Assembly: GCA_016861025.1 (NCBI GenBank)
Contig: BOKO01000020.1
Location: 1 to 64,000, forward strand
Direction: 5' to 3'
Length of the DNA: 64,000 nucleotides
Source: Chloroflexota bacterium
GTDB lineage: Bacteria > Chloroflexota > Anaerolineae > Caldilineales > Caldilineaceae
Positions 37,644 to 47,365 of this stretch are shown one piece after another. Position numbers and translations under genes: made by a program. Within the stretch, counting starts at the first letter, position 1. Each line of letters opens with the position of its first letter. The notes under the pieces are model-generated. The model did not search any database. It was not told the DNA's origin and saw nothing but the letters and a program-made list of their open reading frames with translations.

Positions 37644-40600
37644 ATGAAACTGAGGAAAACAGCGGTCAAAATGAATCTAACAAGCACTATCTCCACAGTG
37701 CAACCATCATCGGTGCAGTTTGAAGTGCGGTCTGTCGTCGTGCGGTTGTTGATGATTTTGAGCCTGCTGATGCAGATGCTGCTGACGTTGACATCGCCTG
37801 CATACGCCTCCGATGACGTGTCGTCAGCCGCGTACACGGGCGATCCGGTCGTTATCAACGAGATACACTACGATCCCGCCCCAGGCGATCCATCGGCGGA
37901 ATTTATCGAATTGCACAATCCCGGCGACAGAGCCATCAACCTCTCTGGATGGGCGTTGGCTGGCGGTGTCGCCTATGATTTTCCCGCTGGAACGTTGCTG
38001 CCTGCGCGCGGGTATTTGATCGTGGCGCGTGATCAGGCGGTGGTGGAGCGCGTTTTTGGTGTGCGGGCGATCGGGCAGTTCAGCGGGCGGCTCTCGAATG
38101 ACGGCGACAGCATCATCTTGCGCAACGAAAGCGCACAGGAAGTGGACAGCGTCGAATATGGCGTCGGATTTCCGTGGCCGGTTGTCGGCTATCAAGCCGA
38201 GCGCTCGATCAATTTGTTGCACTGGAGCGCCGACAATTCGCTAGGCGGAGCATGGCGGGCCGCGTCGCCGACGCCGGGCCGCGCCAATGCAGGCGCAGTC
38301 GACAACCTGCCGCCGATCGTCCACAGCGTCAGCCATTTGCCGCAGGCGCCGACTGTCCGCGACAGCGTCAGCATCAACGCACGCATCACCGACCGCGACG
38401 GCGTGAGTCGAGTAACGCTCTGGCTGCAGGTCGTGCCGCCGGGCGCCTATATTCGCATCACCGACCCGGCGTATGCCAGCCAGTGGTCCGCCTACGAGAT
38501 GCAGCAGGTGGGCGACGACCGTTACACCTTCACGCTGCCCTCCTCGATCGTGCGCCATCGCTATCTGATCCGTTATCGCGTCGAGGCGTCCGACCGCGCT
38601 GGGCGCAGCGTTGTGACGCCGCTGTCCGATGACCCACAGCCCAACTTTGCACTCTTTGTCAATGATGGCCCGATTATGTGGCCCGCCGCCGTCAACCCGC
38701 ACGAAGGCACACCGAGAACCATTCACCGCTTCGAGCAGATGCGGCCGCTGCCGATCTACCACCTGATCGCCAACCCGACCGATGTCGCCGATGCGCAATT
38801 CTTGCCGCCTTCAACGCGAGAAAGCGGCTACATGGGAACCGAATATCTCTGGCGCGGCACATTTGTCTACGACGGCGTTGTCTACGATCACATCGGCTTT
38901 CGTGCGCGCGGTCAGGCCTACCGGTACGCCACCGGCAAGAACAAATGGAAGTTCAACTTCCTGCCCGGGCACCGTCTGAAAGCAAAAGACAATTTCGGCA
39001 ATCCATATCCGGTCGAATGGGACAAGCTTAATCTATCCGGTGGTATGCAACACGCCAATCGTGGCTACCGCGGCGATCATGGCGTCTTTGAGGCGCTTGC
39101 ACTGCGCATCTTTGCGATGGCTGGCGTCCCCGCACCGGCGACGCATTTTGCGCATCTGCGCGTTGTTGACCAGACTTATGAGATTACGACAAATCAATAT
39201 GAAGGCGATTTCTGGGGGCTTTATCTGGCTGTCGAGGAGATCGACCGGCGCTTTTTGCGCGCGCGAGATCTGCCCGACGGCAACCTGTACAAGATGAAGG
39301 ACTGGAGTGGCGGACTTGAGAACCAGGGCGCCGGGCAACCTGGCGATGGCTCCGATCTCGCCGCTTTTATGGGCGCTTATGCTGCGCCGCAGGGCGAGAG
39401 CTGGTGGCGCGCCAACTTCGATCTAGAAAATTACTATCGCTTCCGCGCTGCGCTGGAGGCGGTGCGCCACTACGACGTAGATGAGGGCAAGAACTACTAC
39501 TATTTCCGCAACCCCGAAGATGGCCGTTGGTCGATCTGGCCCTGGGACACCGATCTGACCTGGGCCGATCGCTTTTTTGGCCGCGGCGCCGAGCCATTTC
39601 GCGATCGTGTGCTGCCGATCGCTGCCTTTGCCAAGGAATACCAAAACCACCTGCGCGAATTGCGCGACTTGCTCTTCAACTCCGAACAGATCGAGCTGCT
39701 CGTCAACGAACACGCTGCGCTGATCGACACCCCCAGCGACGGCCCCAGCATGGTTGACGCCGACCGCGCCATGTGGGACTACAACCCGATTTTGCGTTCG
39801 AGATATGTGATAGATTACCGCGCCCGCTGGGGCGAATTCTACCGATATTCACCGACCGGCGATTTCCCGGGCATGATGGCGTACATGAAAAGCTGGGCGA
39901 ACAGCCGCATGGCCTGGATCGATCAGACGCTTCTCACTGACCAGGGCGCTCCATCAACGCCATCGGTCGCGTACAGCGGCCCCGCTGGTTACCCGGCCGA
40001 TTCGCTCACCTTCACTGCCAGCGCCTTTGTTGACCCGCAGGGCGACGCTTTTGCCGGCATCCAATGGCGCGCCGCTCAGGTGGTCTGGCCTGGGTTGCCC
40101 GGTTACGCGGCGAACGTCCCCAATCGCTATGAGATCGACAGCGCGTGGACGTCGCCGGTGCTGACGCAGGCAGCGCCATTCACCGCACCGCCGGGCGTCT
40201 GCGCGCCAGGGCTTGCCTGTCGCGTGCGCGTGCGCATGTTGGATAGCACTGGGCGTTGGAGTCACTGGTCGGCGCCGCTTCAGTTTATAGCGGGGGAACC
40301 GGCTGCGCCGCCCACCAATGCGCTCAAGATCACCGAGATTATGTACAATCCGCCCGACCGTGGCAATACACCCAGCAAGGAGTTGGAATTCATCGAACTG
40401 AAAAACACCGGTGCAACGATGCTTGATCTGAGCAACGTGCAAGTGCGCGATGGCATCGACTATCGCTTCCCGATCGGTGTGAAGCTGGCGCCGGGCGCGT
40501 TCATCCTTCTTGCAGAGAATCCCACACGGTTTGCGGCGCGCTACGGCATAGAGGCGCACGGCAGATACAGCGGGCAGTTGAGCAACAGCGGCGAAACCAT

Positions 40601-42077
40601 CGAGGTGGTGGATGCATTCGGCCGCGTAATCACACGCGTCGCCTACAGCGACCGGGGCGGATGGCCCGTCGAGCCGGATGGTGGGGGCTGGTCGTTGGTG
40701 GTCGTCGAGCCGGGCGCCAGCGCCGACCCAAATCTGCCGACGAGCTGGCGCGCCAGCACCGTGATCGGCGGCTCACCCGGCGCCGACGATCCTGCGCCGA
40801 TCGTGCTCAACGAGTTCATCTTCGACCCGACAAGCAAAGAATTGCGCGCCGTCGAGCTGTACAATCCTGCGCCCCATCCGGTCGATCTGAGCGGTTGGGT
40901 GGTGAGCGACCGTCAATCCACCATGCCGGTGTTTGGCGCCAGAATTGGGGATGCCTCCCAAATTCCGGCCGGCGTCACGATTGCCGCCGGCGGCTATCAA
41001 GTTGTGACGCTTACACAGCTCAACCGTCCGCTGCAGTTTGGCGCCGGCCCAGGCACGGTGATGATCGGTTCAGTGATGCGCGGCAACCTTTCCAGCGGTT
41101 ACGCTCAAAGTGTAACGCTATACGCGCCGGCATACGGCGATAGCATCGGGCGAGTGGCGTTGCAGAACGGCGGCGGCGCCTACGCACCCCAAAATAGCAC
41201 AGCCGGCGCGCCAAATAGCGCACCGCTGCCTGCGCCGGTCACGATGACGAAGGTGCGTCTGCTGACCGACAACGTTGGCCCCGTGCAATGGATCGAGTTG
41301 ACCAACCGCAGCGACGTCGCCATCCCGCTCTATGCGCCAGGCGCCCCAGCCGAGACATGGATGATCGATGGGGTGTCGTTCCAGTTCCCGCCGGCGACGA
41401 CATTGCCGCCGCGTGGGCGCCTGCTGGCGGCTGTGGGGACTCCCTCAACGGTGTGCGTCAGCGGCGCAGCGCCGGCCGGCTGGCAGGTCACAGGCCCATT
41501 GCCGCAGTCGCTGCCTGCTGGCGGTGGGACGTTGCGTTTGCTGGCGCCCATGCTCGATGCAACCACCGGCAAGTCCACCCGCCTGCTCGTCGATGAGATT
41601 CACTTCAACAGCGTCGAACGGCTGCAAACGACGCAGGGCGCAACCTATTGGCAACGCATGACCGACGACAGTTTTGGCGCCGATGCTGCGAACTGGCGGG
41701 CAGCCAATGAGCCATTGCTCGGCGGTGATGGCGTCGACGACGACTTGATCGGTCTGTGCAGCTTCCACGCTCGCCGCGTCGAAGCGGGCGCCATTCAGCT
41801 CGAGTGGGCGGCGCGCGCCGTGCAGGCGGAGCAGCAATTTGTTCTCTGGCGCAGCATAACCTTTGATCGGGGTGCAGCGCAGCGCGTCAACGGCGAAATT
41901 CAGAACGCCGCACAGGGAGAACCGGCTGCGTTCCGCCTGATCGACTTCGAGGCGCCAGAGGAAGGACGCCCTTATTACTGGCTTCAAGTGGTGGGCGGGG
42001 GCATCGAGACCGACGTCGCCGTGGTCGGTCTCTCCTCGCAAGGCAGCGCGCTCTATCTGCCGGTGATCGCCCGATGA
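37644..42077 (+). CDS. Giant secreted protein with CotH kinase domain and several lamin-tail domains
   Basis: About 1477 aa, exported. A signal segment (LLMILSLLMQMLLTLTSPAYA) is followed by lamin-tail domain 1 near 55-200 (VINEIHYDPAPGDPSAEFIEL). A CotH-type protein-kinase-like region follows near 330-760, with RARGQAYRYATGKNKWKF, YLAVEEIDRRFLRAR, GNLYKMKDW and WSIWPWDTDLTWADR. Further lamin-tail domains lie near 890-1030 (ITEIMYNPPDRGNTPSKELE), 1050-1150 (LNEFIFDPTSKELRAVELYN) and 1200-1300. Start is uncertain: ATG 37644 or 37671, both after a TATAAT box. CotH enzymes phosphorylate spore-coat proteins in Bacillus. This bacterium probably makes no spores, so an extracellular structural or phosphorylation role is inferred. 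Confidence 0.85.
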   Translation: MKLRKTAVKMNLTSTISTVQPSSVQFEVRSVVVRLLMILSLLMQMLLTLTSPAYASDDVSSAAYTGDPVVINEIHYDPAPGDPSAEFIELHNPGDRAINLSGWALAGGVAYDFPAGTLLPARGYLIVARDQAVVERVFGVRAIGQFSGRLSNDGDSIILRNESAQEVDSVEYGVGFPWPVVGYQAERSINLLHWSADNSLGGAWRAASPTPGRANAGAVDNLPPIVHSVSHLPQAPTVRDSVSINARITDRDGVSRVTLWLQVVPPGAYIRITDPAYASQWSAYEMQQVGDDRYTFTLPSSIVRHRYLIRYRVEASDRAGRSVVTPLSDDPQPNFALFVNDGPIMWPAAVNPHEGTPRTIHRFEQMRPLPIYHLIANPTDVADAQFLPPSTRESGYMGTEYLWRGTFVYDGVVYDHIGFRARGQAYRYATGKNKWKFNFLPGHRLKAKDNFGNPYPVEWDKLNLSGGMQHANRGYRGDHGVFEALALRIFAMAGVPAPATHFAHLRVVDQTYEITTNQYEGDFWGLYLAVEEIDRRFLRARDLPDGNLYKMKDWSGGLENQGAGQPGDGSDLAAFMGAYAAPQGESWWRANFDLENYYRFRAALEAVRHYDVDEGKNYYYFRNPEDGRWSIWPWDTDLTWADRFFGRGAEPFRDRVLPIAAFAKEYQNHLRELRDLLFNSEQIELLVNEHAALIDTPSDGPSMVDADRAMWDYNPILRSRYVIDYRARWGEFYRYSPTGDFPGMMAYMKSWANSRMAWIDQTLLTDQGAPSTPSVAYSGPAGYPADSLTFTASAFVDPQGDAFAGIQWRAAQVVWPGLPGYAANVPNRYEIDSAWTSPVLTQAAPFTAPPGVCAPGLACRVRVRMLDSTGRWSHWSAPLQFIAGEPAAPPTNALKITEIMYNPPDRGNTPSKELEFIELKNTGATMLDLSNVQVRDGIDYRFPIGVKLAPGAFILLAENPTRFAARYGIEAHGRYSGQLSNSGETIEVVDAFGRVITRVAYSDRGGWPVEPDGGGWSLVVVEPGASADPNLPTSWRASTVIGGSPGADDPAPIVLNEFIFDPTSKELRAVELYNPAPHPVDLSGWVVSDRQSTMPVFGARIGDASQIPAGVTIAAGGYQVVTLTQLNRPLQFGAGPGTVMIGSVMRGNLSSGYAQSVTLYAPAYGDSIGRVALQNGGGAYAPQNSTAGAPNSAPLPAPVTMTKVRLLTDNVGPVQWIELTNRSDVAIPLYAPGAPAETWMIDGVSFQFPPATTLPPRGRLLAAVGTPSTVCVSGAAPAGWQVTGPLPQSLPAGGGTLRLLAPMLDATTGKSTRLLVDEIHFNSVERLQTTQGATYWQRMTDDSFGADAANWRAANEPLLGGDGVDDDLIGLCSFHARRVEAGAIQLEWAARAVQAEQQFVLWRSITFDRGAAQRVNGEIQNAAQGEPAAFRLIDFEAPEEGRPYYWLQVVGGGIETDVAVVGLSSQGSALYLPVIAR

Positions 42078-42104
42078 TGGTCGCACAGCCATGAGTGAGT
42101 GTAC

Positions 42105-44474
42105 ATGTCCGCCCCGCTAAAGCGCAGCCAGACGCGCCCTCTATCCTGGTCGGCATGGTTCGCCGCACTGCTGGCAGTGGGGCTGTTCTTCGTGCTCCTG
42201 TTGGGTCTCAATATGCGGCGCGGTCTCAACCACGACGAACACCAGTTTGTGGGCAGCGCCGTCTTGATGGCGCGCGAAGGGTTGCGTCCCTACGCCGACT
42301 TTGCTTATTTTCACGTGCCCGGCCAGACGCTGCTCACAGCTGCGTTCTTTGCCGTCTTTGATCGCTTTCTGTTGACGGCGCGGCTGATCTCGATTGTTAG
42401 CGGCTGGTTGAGCCTTGCATTGCTGGTGTGGATCGGCGTTCGTTACGCGCCGTTTGTACGCGGGTGGGCCAGAGTCGGTTATGCGCTGGCTGGCGCTCTC
42501 ACGTTGCTCGCCTCGCCGATGTTTGTGCACACAAGCGGTCGCGCCTGGAACCACGACCTGCCAATGTTGTTGACGTTGGCAGGGTTGGTTGTCTTTCTAC
42601 TCGCCGTTCAACCCGCCGCTTCCAACCCGCCGCCGTTGACGCGTCGCACCGCTGGCTGGTTTGTCCTGACAGGAGCGCTGCTTGGATTGGCGGCGGCGAC
42701 GCGGCTGAGTTATGCGTTTCTGGCGCCCGCCTTTGCGCTTGGCCTCTGGCTGTGGGGCAGCGATCGTGGATGGAGAGATCGCGCTCGGTGCGTGCTCTGG
42801 CTGTTCGTCGGCGGCGTCGTGGGCATGGCGCCGGTCTGGTGGGCGCTGCTCACCGCGCCCGATGCATTTCTATTCGGCAATGTCATCTACAACCTGCGGC
42901 TCAATCCGCTCTACTACGAAACAGTGGGCAGTGCGTCCTCGATGACGATGCCGACGAAGCTCGTTTATCTCGCCGAATTGTTGATCGCCCGACCAGCCAA
43001 TCTGACGTTGCCGCTCCTCTTTGTCGTTGCGCTTGTCCCAGCGCTGCCATATCTGCGCGGGCGCACCACAATTCCGCTGAAGATGGTGTTGTTGCTGTTG
43101 CCGTTTGCCCTCTTCAGCGCCATGAGTCCGACGCCGTCGCAGATTCAATACTACTTCGTGCTCTATCCGCTGCTGCTGCTTGGCTTTTTCTTTGGCGTTG
43201 CGGTGTGGCCGCGGCGTCAGCATCTTGCCGCCGCCGCGGTTGGCGTTGCAGCGGCGGTCAGCATTGTTGCAACGGCAGTCAGCTACGGCGAGGGATTGGC
43301 GATCGTCCTCCAACCAAATGAATGGTATCCGATCAAAACGCACCAGCGCAGCCAGACCACCGCCCGGCTCGCCGATCACGGCCGCATTCTGACGCTGGCG
43401 CCGATCCACGTCATGGAGGGCGGCGCTAAAACTTACCCGGAGTTCGTCACCGGGCCGATGGCGTGGCGGGTGGCGCCCTTTGTCTCCGCCGAAGATCGGG
43501 CGCGCTTTGGTTTCGTCGACGCAACGGAGATGCCTAAATTGCTGGCGCAGAAACCGCCGCGCGGCATCCTGACCGATTTCAAGGAGGATGACGCCGAACT
43601 GGAGCAGGTCTTGATCGACTACGCACGCCAGCACGATTTTGTGCCGACGCCGCTGGTTGGCGAGGGTGTGCTGTGGCTTTCAGGCATGTTCGATTGGAAC
43701 GACGCCATCCGACTTGGCGGCGTTGACCTGCCGCCAACCCCGCTTGCGCCCGGTGATGAATTTGTCGTCACGCTGTTTCTGATGAAGCGCGCGCCGATCG
43801 AGCAGAATCTCAACGTACTCGTGCGCCTGGTGAACGCCGAGGGCCGCGTCGCAGCGCGCAGTGAAGGCTGGCCCTACGGCTCTGCAACACAGACCTGGCA
43901 GGAAGGCGTGATGTGGCCCGACGGCCACCACCTTGTCATCGACGCGCAGACGCCGTCGGGCGTCCACCGTCTTGAGGTGAGTTTCTACGATCCGGAAACA
44001 TTGGCGCCTTTTGGCGATACGGCTGTCGCAGCCTATCTGTTTGTCGGTGAAGAATCCACGCCGCAACCTGCGCAGCCGCTGGCAACCTTTGATCAGGGTC
44101 TCGATCTTCTGGCTGTGGAAACCAGCGCCGAACCGTGGCAGGGTGGCGAGCAGAGCATCACACTTATCTGGCGACCAACGCGCGCGCTCGACGCTGCGTT
44201 TACGGTCTTCGTGCACCTGATCGGGCCTGAAGGTCAGCTTGTCGCACAACGCGACCAGCCGCCGCTGCAAGGCTTCTACCCAAGCGATCGCTGGCTGCCC
44301 GGTCATGCGTTTAGGGATGTCGTCACATTGGAAATTCCCGCCGACGCGCCGCCAGGAGCCTATCATCTGAGCATCGGTCTGTACGATCCAACGACCGGAC
44401 AGCGACTGCCGCTGTTGGAAGATGGCGCGGTTGTCGGCGACGCCTTCCAGCAGATATCGCTCAGCCTTCGCTGA
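42105..44474 (+). CDS. GT39-like multi-spanning glycosyltransferase with C-terminal beta domain
   Basis: About 789 aa. The N-terminal 450 residues contain roughly ten membrane spans. The first outer loop has GLNHDEHQFVGSAVLMAREG, whose Asp-Glu pair is typical of GT39/ArnT-like enzymes that take sugars from polyprenyl-phosphate donors. The C-terminal 330 residues are soluble and hold two similar beta-sandwich regions, the latter ending HLSIGLYDPTTGQRLPLL, which is common behind such proteins in Chloroflexota. The start is ATG 42105 or the GTG 6 bp earlier. It follows the CotH gene by about 27 bp and may glycosylate exported proteins or polymers using the GT2 product. Confidence 0.8.
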   Translation: MSAPLKRSQTRPLSWSAWFAALLAVGLFFVLLLGLNMRRGLNHDEHQFVGSAVLMAREGLRPYADFAYFHVPGQTLLTAAFFAVFDRFLLTARLISIVSGWLSLALLVWIGVRYAPFVRGWARVGYALAGALTLLASPMFVHTSGRAWNHDLPMLLTLAGLVVFLLAVQPAASNPPPLTRRTAGWFVLTGALLGLAAATRLSYAFLAPAFALGLWLWGSDRGWRDRARCVLWLFVGGVVGMAPVWWALLTAPDAFLFGNVIYNLRLNPLYYETVGSASSMTMPTKLVYLAELLIARPANLTLPLLFVVALVPALPYLRGRTTIPLKMVLLLLPFALFSAMSPTPSQIQYYFVLYPLLLLGFFFGVAVWPRRQHLAAAAVGVAAAVSIVATAVSYGEGLAIVLQPNEWYPIKTHQRSQTTARLADHGRILTLAPIHVMEGGAKTYPEFVTGPMAWRVAPFVSAEDRARFGFVDATEMPKLLAQKPPRGILTDFKEDDAELEQVLIDYARQHDFVPTPLVGEGVLWLSGMFDWNDAIRLGGVDLPPTPLAPGDEFVVTLFLMKRAPIEQNLNVLVRLVNAEGRVAARSEGWPYGSATQTWQEGVMWPDGHHLVIDAQTPSGVHRLEVSFYDPETLAPFGDTAVAAYLFVGEESTPQPAQPLATFDQGLDLLAVETSAEPWQGGEQSITLIWRPTRALDAAFTVFVHLIGPEGQLVAQRDQPPLQGFYPSDRWLPGHAFRDVVTLEIPADAPPGAYHLSIGLYDPTTGQRLPLLEDGAVVGDAFQQISLSLR

Positions 44475-44515
44475 TCTCCGGCGCGCCAACAGGGCGAACC
44501 ATATCGCTTTCACAG

Positions 44516-45169
44516 CTATTCGTCGACCTGTTGATACATCTTGGAAACCCCCTGCGTCACCACCATCTTGTACGGCAGACCCAGGTTGCGAAACAGGCGG
44601 ATCGCGTTCTCGTTGTCGGGTTGGAAGACCGCCACAATCGTGCGCACCTTCATCCGCCGTGCAAGCGGGACCAGCTGCCGCAGCAAATGTGTGCCGACGC
44701 CCTGACCGTGGTAGTCGTCGCGCACCACGACTGCCGCTTCCGCCTCGGGCGAGTCTGGCTGACCAGGCGGCCGCGACAGGCGCACTACGCCGATGATCTC
44801 GCCGTTGTCCCGGTCGCCGGCAACCGCCACCACTGCGCCCTGATATGTGCGGTTGTCGACATCCGCCATTTCCAGCGCGCGCCGGCGCACTTCCTCCGGC
44901 GAGACATTGTCGGCAAGCACATGAAATCTCCGCCAACGCGTCTCCGATGAAAGTTTGTAGAAAAAATCCTCGAGCCTCTGCGCATCATCCGGGCGCATCA
45001 AACGCAATGACAGCGTTTCGCCGTTGCGCGTCTTAAATGTTCGCTGCATCCGTTTGGGCAATCGTTTGATTAAGTTCATCCTGTTTCCTGCTATTCTCAC
45101 CAACTCATCAAGAATGCTGCTGCCTTCGGCGACGAGGCGCTCTGCTTTGTGCGCCGCCTTCTCCATCAT
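44516..45169 (-). CDS. GNAT-family N-acetyltransferase
   Basis: A 217-aa cytosolic protein whose core (from about residue 45) fits the GNAT fold: SLRLMRPDDAQRLEDFFY, then GAVVAVAGDRDNGEIIGVVRL. The acetyl-CoA loop is DDYHGQGVGTHLLRQL near residue 153, and the last part reads FQPDNENAIRLFRNLGLP. The first 30 residues form a charged helix. A shorter start at 45079 (MNLIKRL, with AGGA upstream) is possible. It is convergent with the GT39-like gene. The acceptor molecule is unknown. Confidence 0.85.
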   Translation of the reverse strand: MMEKAAHKAERLVAEGSSILDELVRIAGNRMNLIKRLPKRMQRTFKTRNGETLSLRLMRPDDAQRLEDFFYKLSSETRWRRFHVLADNVSPEEVRRRALEMADVDNRTYQGAVVAVAGDRDNGEIIGVVRLSRPPGQPDSPEAEAAVVVRDDYHGQGVGTHLLRQLVPLARRMKVRTIVAVFQPDNENAIRLFRNLGLPYKMVVTQGVSKMYQQVDE

Positions 45170-45308
45170 AGCAGATGCATCTGCACCAAAATGTTCGGCC
45201 AGGATTTCGGCGTTGTTCCGTCCGTAGTTGTCAATAAAACTTTGGATAGCTCAGCTCGATCTCATAGCAACGCATCGTCGAATGCCGCGCCTGATTCACA
45301 AAGCAAAA

Positions 45309-45415
45309 AGTCCCATCAACACAAAGTTGATGGGACTCGTAATTTGCTGAAAGCCCCGAGGCTGGGCGCCCCAGAAGCTTTCGTGTGTGCCGGTGAGAAG
45401 GGCACCGGCATCGGA
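45309..45415 (-). ncRNA. Candidate structured RNA ending in an intrinsic terminator
   Basis: Read on the minus strand, three hairpins follow each other. The first is GCCGGTG/CACCGGC with a 7-nt loop. The second is GAAAGC/GCTTTC, enclosing CTGGG/CCCAG. The third is a 12-bp terminator stem AGTCCCATCAAC/GTTGATGGGACT followed by TTTTTGCTTT. The T-run fixes the strand. No convincing protein gene lies just upstream on that strand (the 97-codon ORF overlapping the hairpins has no recognisable features). A possible TATGAT -10 box lies at about 45467-45472. It may be a small RNA or a leader for a read-through transcript. It matches no RNA family that I recognise. The rest of the 450-bp gap 45170-45621 holds only the AACGTT repeats. 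Confidence 0.5.
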
Positions 45416-45471
45416 ACAACAGCGCATTTGTAGTATGATGGGTTTGGCTGAAAACTGGGTGAGTAGATCAT

Positions 45472-45492
45472 AAACGTTTGATTAGGAACGTT
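45472..45492. promoter_or_regulatory. Paired AACGTT palindromes upstream of the aldehyde dehydrogenase gene
   Basis: AAACGTTT at about 45472 and AACGTT at about 45487 are centred 14 bp apart, roughly 130 bp before the dehydrogenase start and beside the possible promoter of the candidate RNA. They may be an operator pair; no regulator is assigned. Confidence 0.25.
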
Positions 45493-45621
45493 TACGGTTG
45501 ACGCCAATATCATCGCAATCTTTTCAGAACTTGTTCCTGTTAATGTAAAGCCGCCAGGCTGCAAAACCATGTCTGGCGCATATCTCGCATGACATTCACC
45601 CACGTTCATCTGAGGAAACGT

Positions 45622-47157
45622 ATGAACAACTTAAACGGCGATCTGCCGTACTACAATCTGTATATCAACGGTCAATGGCGCACACCGCTTGCCGAGCAAT
45701 ATCGTGCTACGACGGACCCATCCACCGGTGAGACGCTTGCCATGGTTGCACAGGCGGATATTGAGGACACGCGGCTGGCGATTCAAGCGGCGCGCGCTGC
45801 GTTCGACGATGGCTATTGGCCCGGGATGTCGCCCGGCGAGCGTTCACGGCTGCTGCATGCACTCGTCGACGCGCTCGAAGCGCGCCAGGATGAAATTGCC
45901 GAGGCGGAAATGCGCGATGGCGGCTGCACATGGCGCAAGGCGCACCTGCTCGACATTCCGGTCGGGTTGATCCATTTTCGCCACTTTGCCAAACTGGCCG
46001 ACATGGAGCCGCTGGAGCCAGTTCCGCAGATCACCTTCCCGGCAATGTCCTATAATTTTGTGGTGCGCGAACCGATCGGCGTCTGTGGGCAAATTATTCC
46101 GTGGAATTTCCCGTTCTTGATGGCGGTGTGGAAGATGGCGCCGGCGCTGGCTGCGGGCAACACCGTCGTGATCAAGCCGGCCACGTTCACGCCGCTGAGT
46201 TTGCTCAAGATGACCGAGATCATTCACGAAACGGGTCTGCTGCCGCCAGGCGTCTTCAACGTTGTCACCGGTCCTGGTCAGGTGGTGGGGCCGGAAATCT
46301 GCACCAACCCGCTGGTCGACAAGATCGCATTCACCGGCAGCACCGAAGTTGGGCGTGAGATCATGCAGCAGGCTGCCAGCACCATTAAAAAGGTGACGCT
46401 GGAACTGGGTGGCAAAAGCCCGAACATCATTCTTGAAGATGCTGACCTTAACCTGGCGATCGACGGCAGCCTGTGGGCGACTTTTATGCACAACGGACAG
46501 GCGTGCGAGTCAGGCACGCGCCTTTTTGTGCCGGCGAGCATCTACGACGAGTTCGTCGAGCGGCTGGTCGACCGTGCGTCCAGGCTCAAACTCGGTTTGT
46601 CGAGCGACGGCGACACCGATCTCGGCCCGCTGATTTCCGCCGGACAGTTGAAGTCTGTTGAGGAATACATCCAGCTTGGCATCAAGGAAGGCGCTACGCC
46701 GGCGCTGCTCGGCAAACGCCCCGACGACCCGGCGCTGCAAAACGGATATTTCATCTCGCCGACGATCTTCACCGATGTCGACAACTCCATGCGTATTGCG
46801 CAAGAAGAGATCTTCGGTCCGGTGCTCTGTGTGATTAAGTACGACGGCGTGGAAGAGGCGATCCGACTGGCGAACGATACAATCTACGGTCTGGCTGCTG
46901 GTGTGTGGAGTCGCGATGTGGACACTGCGATCAGCGTTGCGCGGCGCATTCAGGCTGGCACCGTCTGGATCAACGACTATCACATGATCAACGCCGAAGC
47001 GCCCTTCGGCGGCTACAAGCAGAGCGGCATCGGGCGTGAGCTGGGTGCATGGGGTCTCAAGGAGTACCTGGAGATCAAGCATATCCATGTGCCGCTCAAC
47101 AACGAACGCAGCGGCAAATTCTGGTTCGACATCGTTGCACCGCAGACGTTTGACTGA
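45622..47157 (+). CDS. NAD(P)-dependent aldehyde dehydrogenase
   Basis: A 511-aa enzyme of the classical ALDH superfamily that oxidises an aldehyde to the acid. Visible features are IIPWNFPFLMAVWKMAPALAAG near 163 (cofactor channel), FTGSTEVGREI near 240, the catalytic Glu in LELGGKSPNII near 265 and the catalytic Cys in NGQACESGTRLF near 300. NAEAPFGGYKQSGIGRELG lies near 463. The ATG at 45622 has GAGG upstream; the longer ORF start is less likely. A strong terminator follows the gene, so it appears monocistronic. The natural aldehyde is unknown. Confidence 0.94.
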   Translation: MNNLNGDLPYYNLYINGQWRTPLAEQYRATTDPSTGETLAMVAQADIEDTRLAIQAARAAFDDGYWPGMSPGERSRLLHALVDALEARQDEIAEAEMRDGGCTWRKAHLLDIPVGLIHFRHFAKLADMEPLEPVPQITFPAMSYNFVVREPIGVCGQIIPWNFPFLMAVWKMAPALAAGNTVVIKPATFTPLSLLKMTEIIHETGLLPPGVFNVVTGPGQVVGPEICTNPLVDKIAFTGSTEVGREIMQQAASTIKKVTLELGGKSPNIILEDADLNLAIDGSLWATFMHNGQACESGTRLFVPASIYDEFVERLVDRASRLKLGLSSDGDTDLGPLISAGQLKSVEEYIQLGIKEGATPALLGKRPDDPALQNGYFISPTIFTDVDNSMRIAQEEIFGPVLCVIKYDGVEEAIRLANDTIYGLAAGVWSRDVDTAISVARRIQAGTVWINDYHMINAEAPFGGYKQSGIGRELGAWGLKEYLEIKHIHVPLNNERSGKFWFDIVAPQTFD

Positions 47158-47189
47158 CGTTTGCTCATTCCAGCAGAAAGCGCATTCCA

Positions 47190-47216
47190 GCGGGTCGTCG
47201 ATTTGACGACCCGCTC
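47190..47216 (+). terminator. Intrinsic terminator of the aldehyde dehydrogenase gene
   Basis: An 11-bp perfect stem (AGCGGGTCGTC/GACGACCCGCT) around a 5-nt loop, followed by the T-rich CTTGTTGT, about 33 bp after the stop. It separates the dehydrogenase from the exchanger genes. Confidence 0.8.
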
Positions 47217-47365
47217 TTGTTGTCGAGAAAATGATGTGTTGCTGTCCACCAAGTTTCGGAGCGGCGTTTGCGCGCTTCGCAAGGCGCTTTGTGGTCCGCT
47301 TTTTTTATCTTTGCCGCTCTACGTCTTTGCGTTGAGCCGGCTGCCTGAGGACGAAGACTCTGACG

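Noticed and set aside
37562..37858. 98-codon minus-strand ORF opposite the CotH gene start
   Set aside because: It overlaps the promoter and signal-peptide region of the CotH gene and has no recognisable features.
45316..45609. 97-codon minus-strand ORF as the gene ended by the 45309 terminator
   Set aside because: It has no domain-like features and runs through all the hairpins up to the terminator stem, and no ribosome-binding site was recognised; a non-coding RNA fits better.
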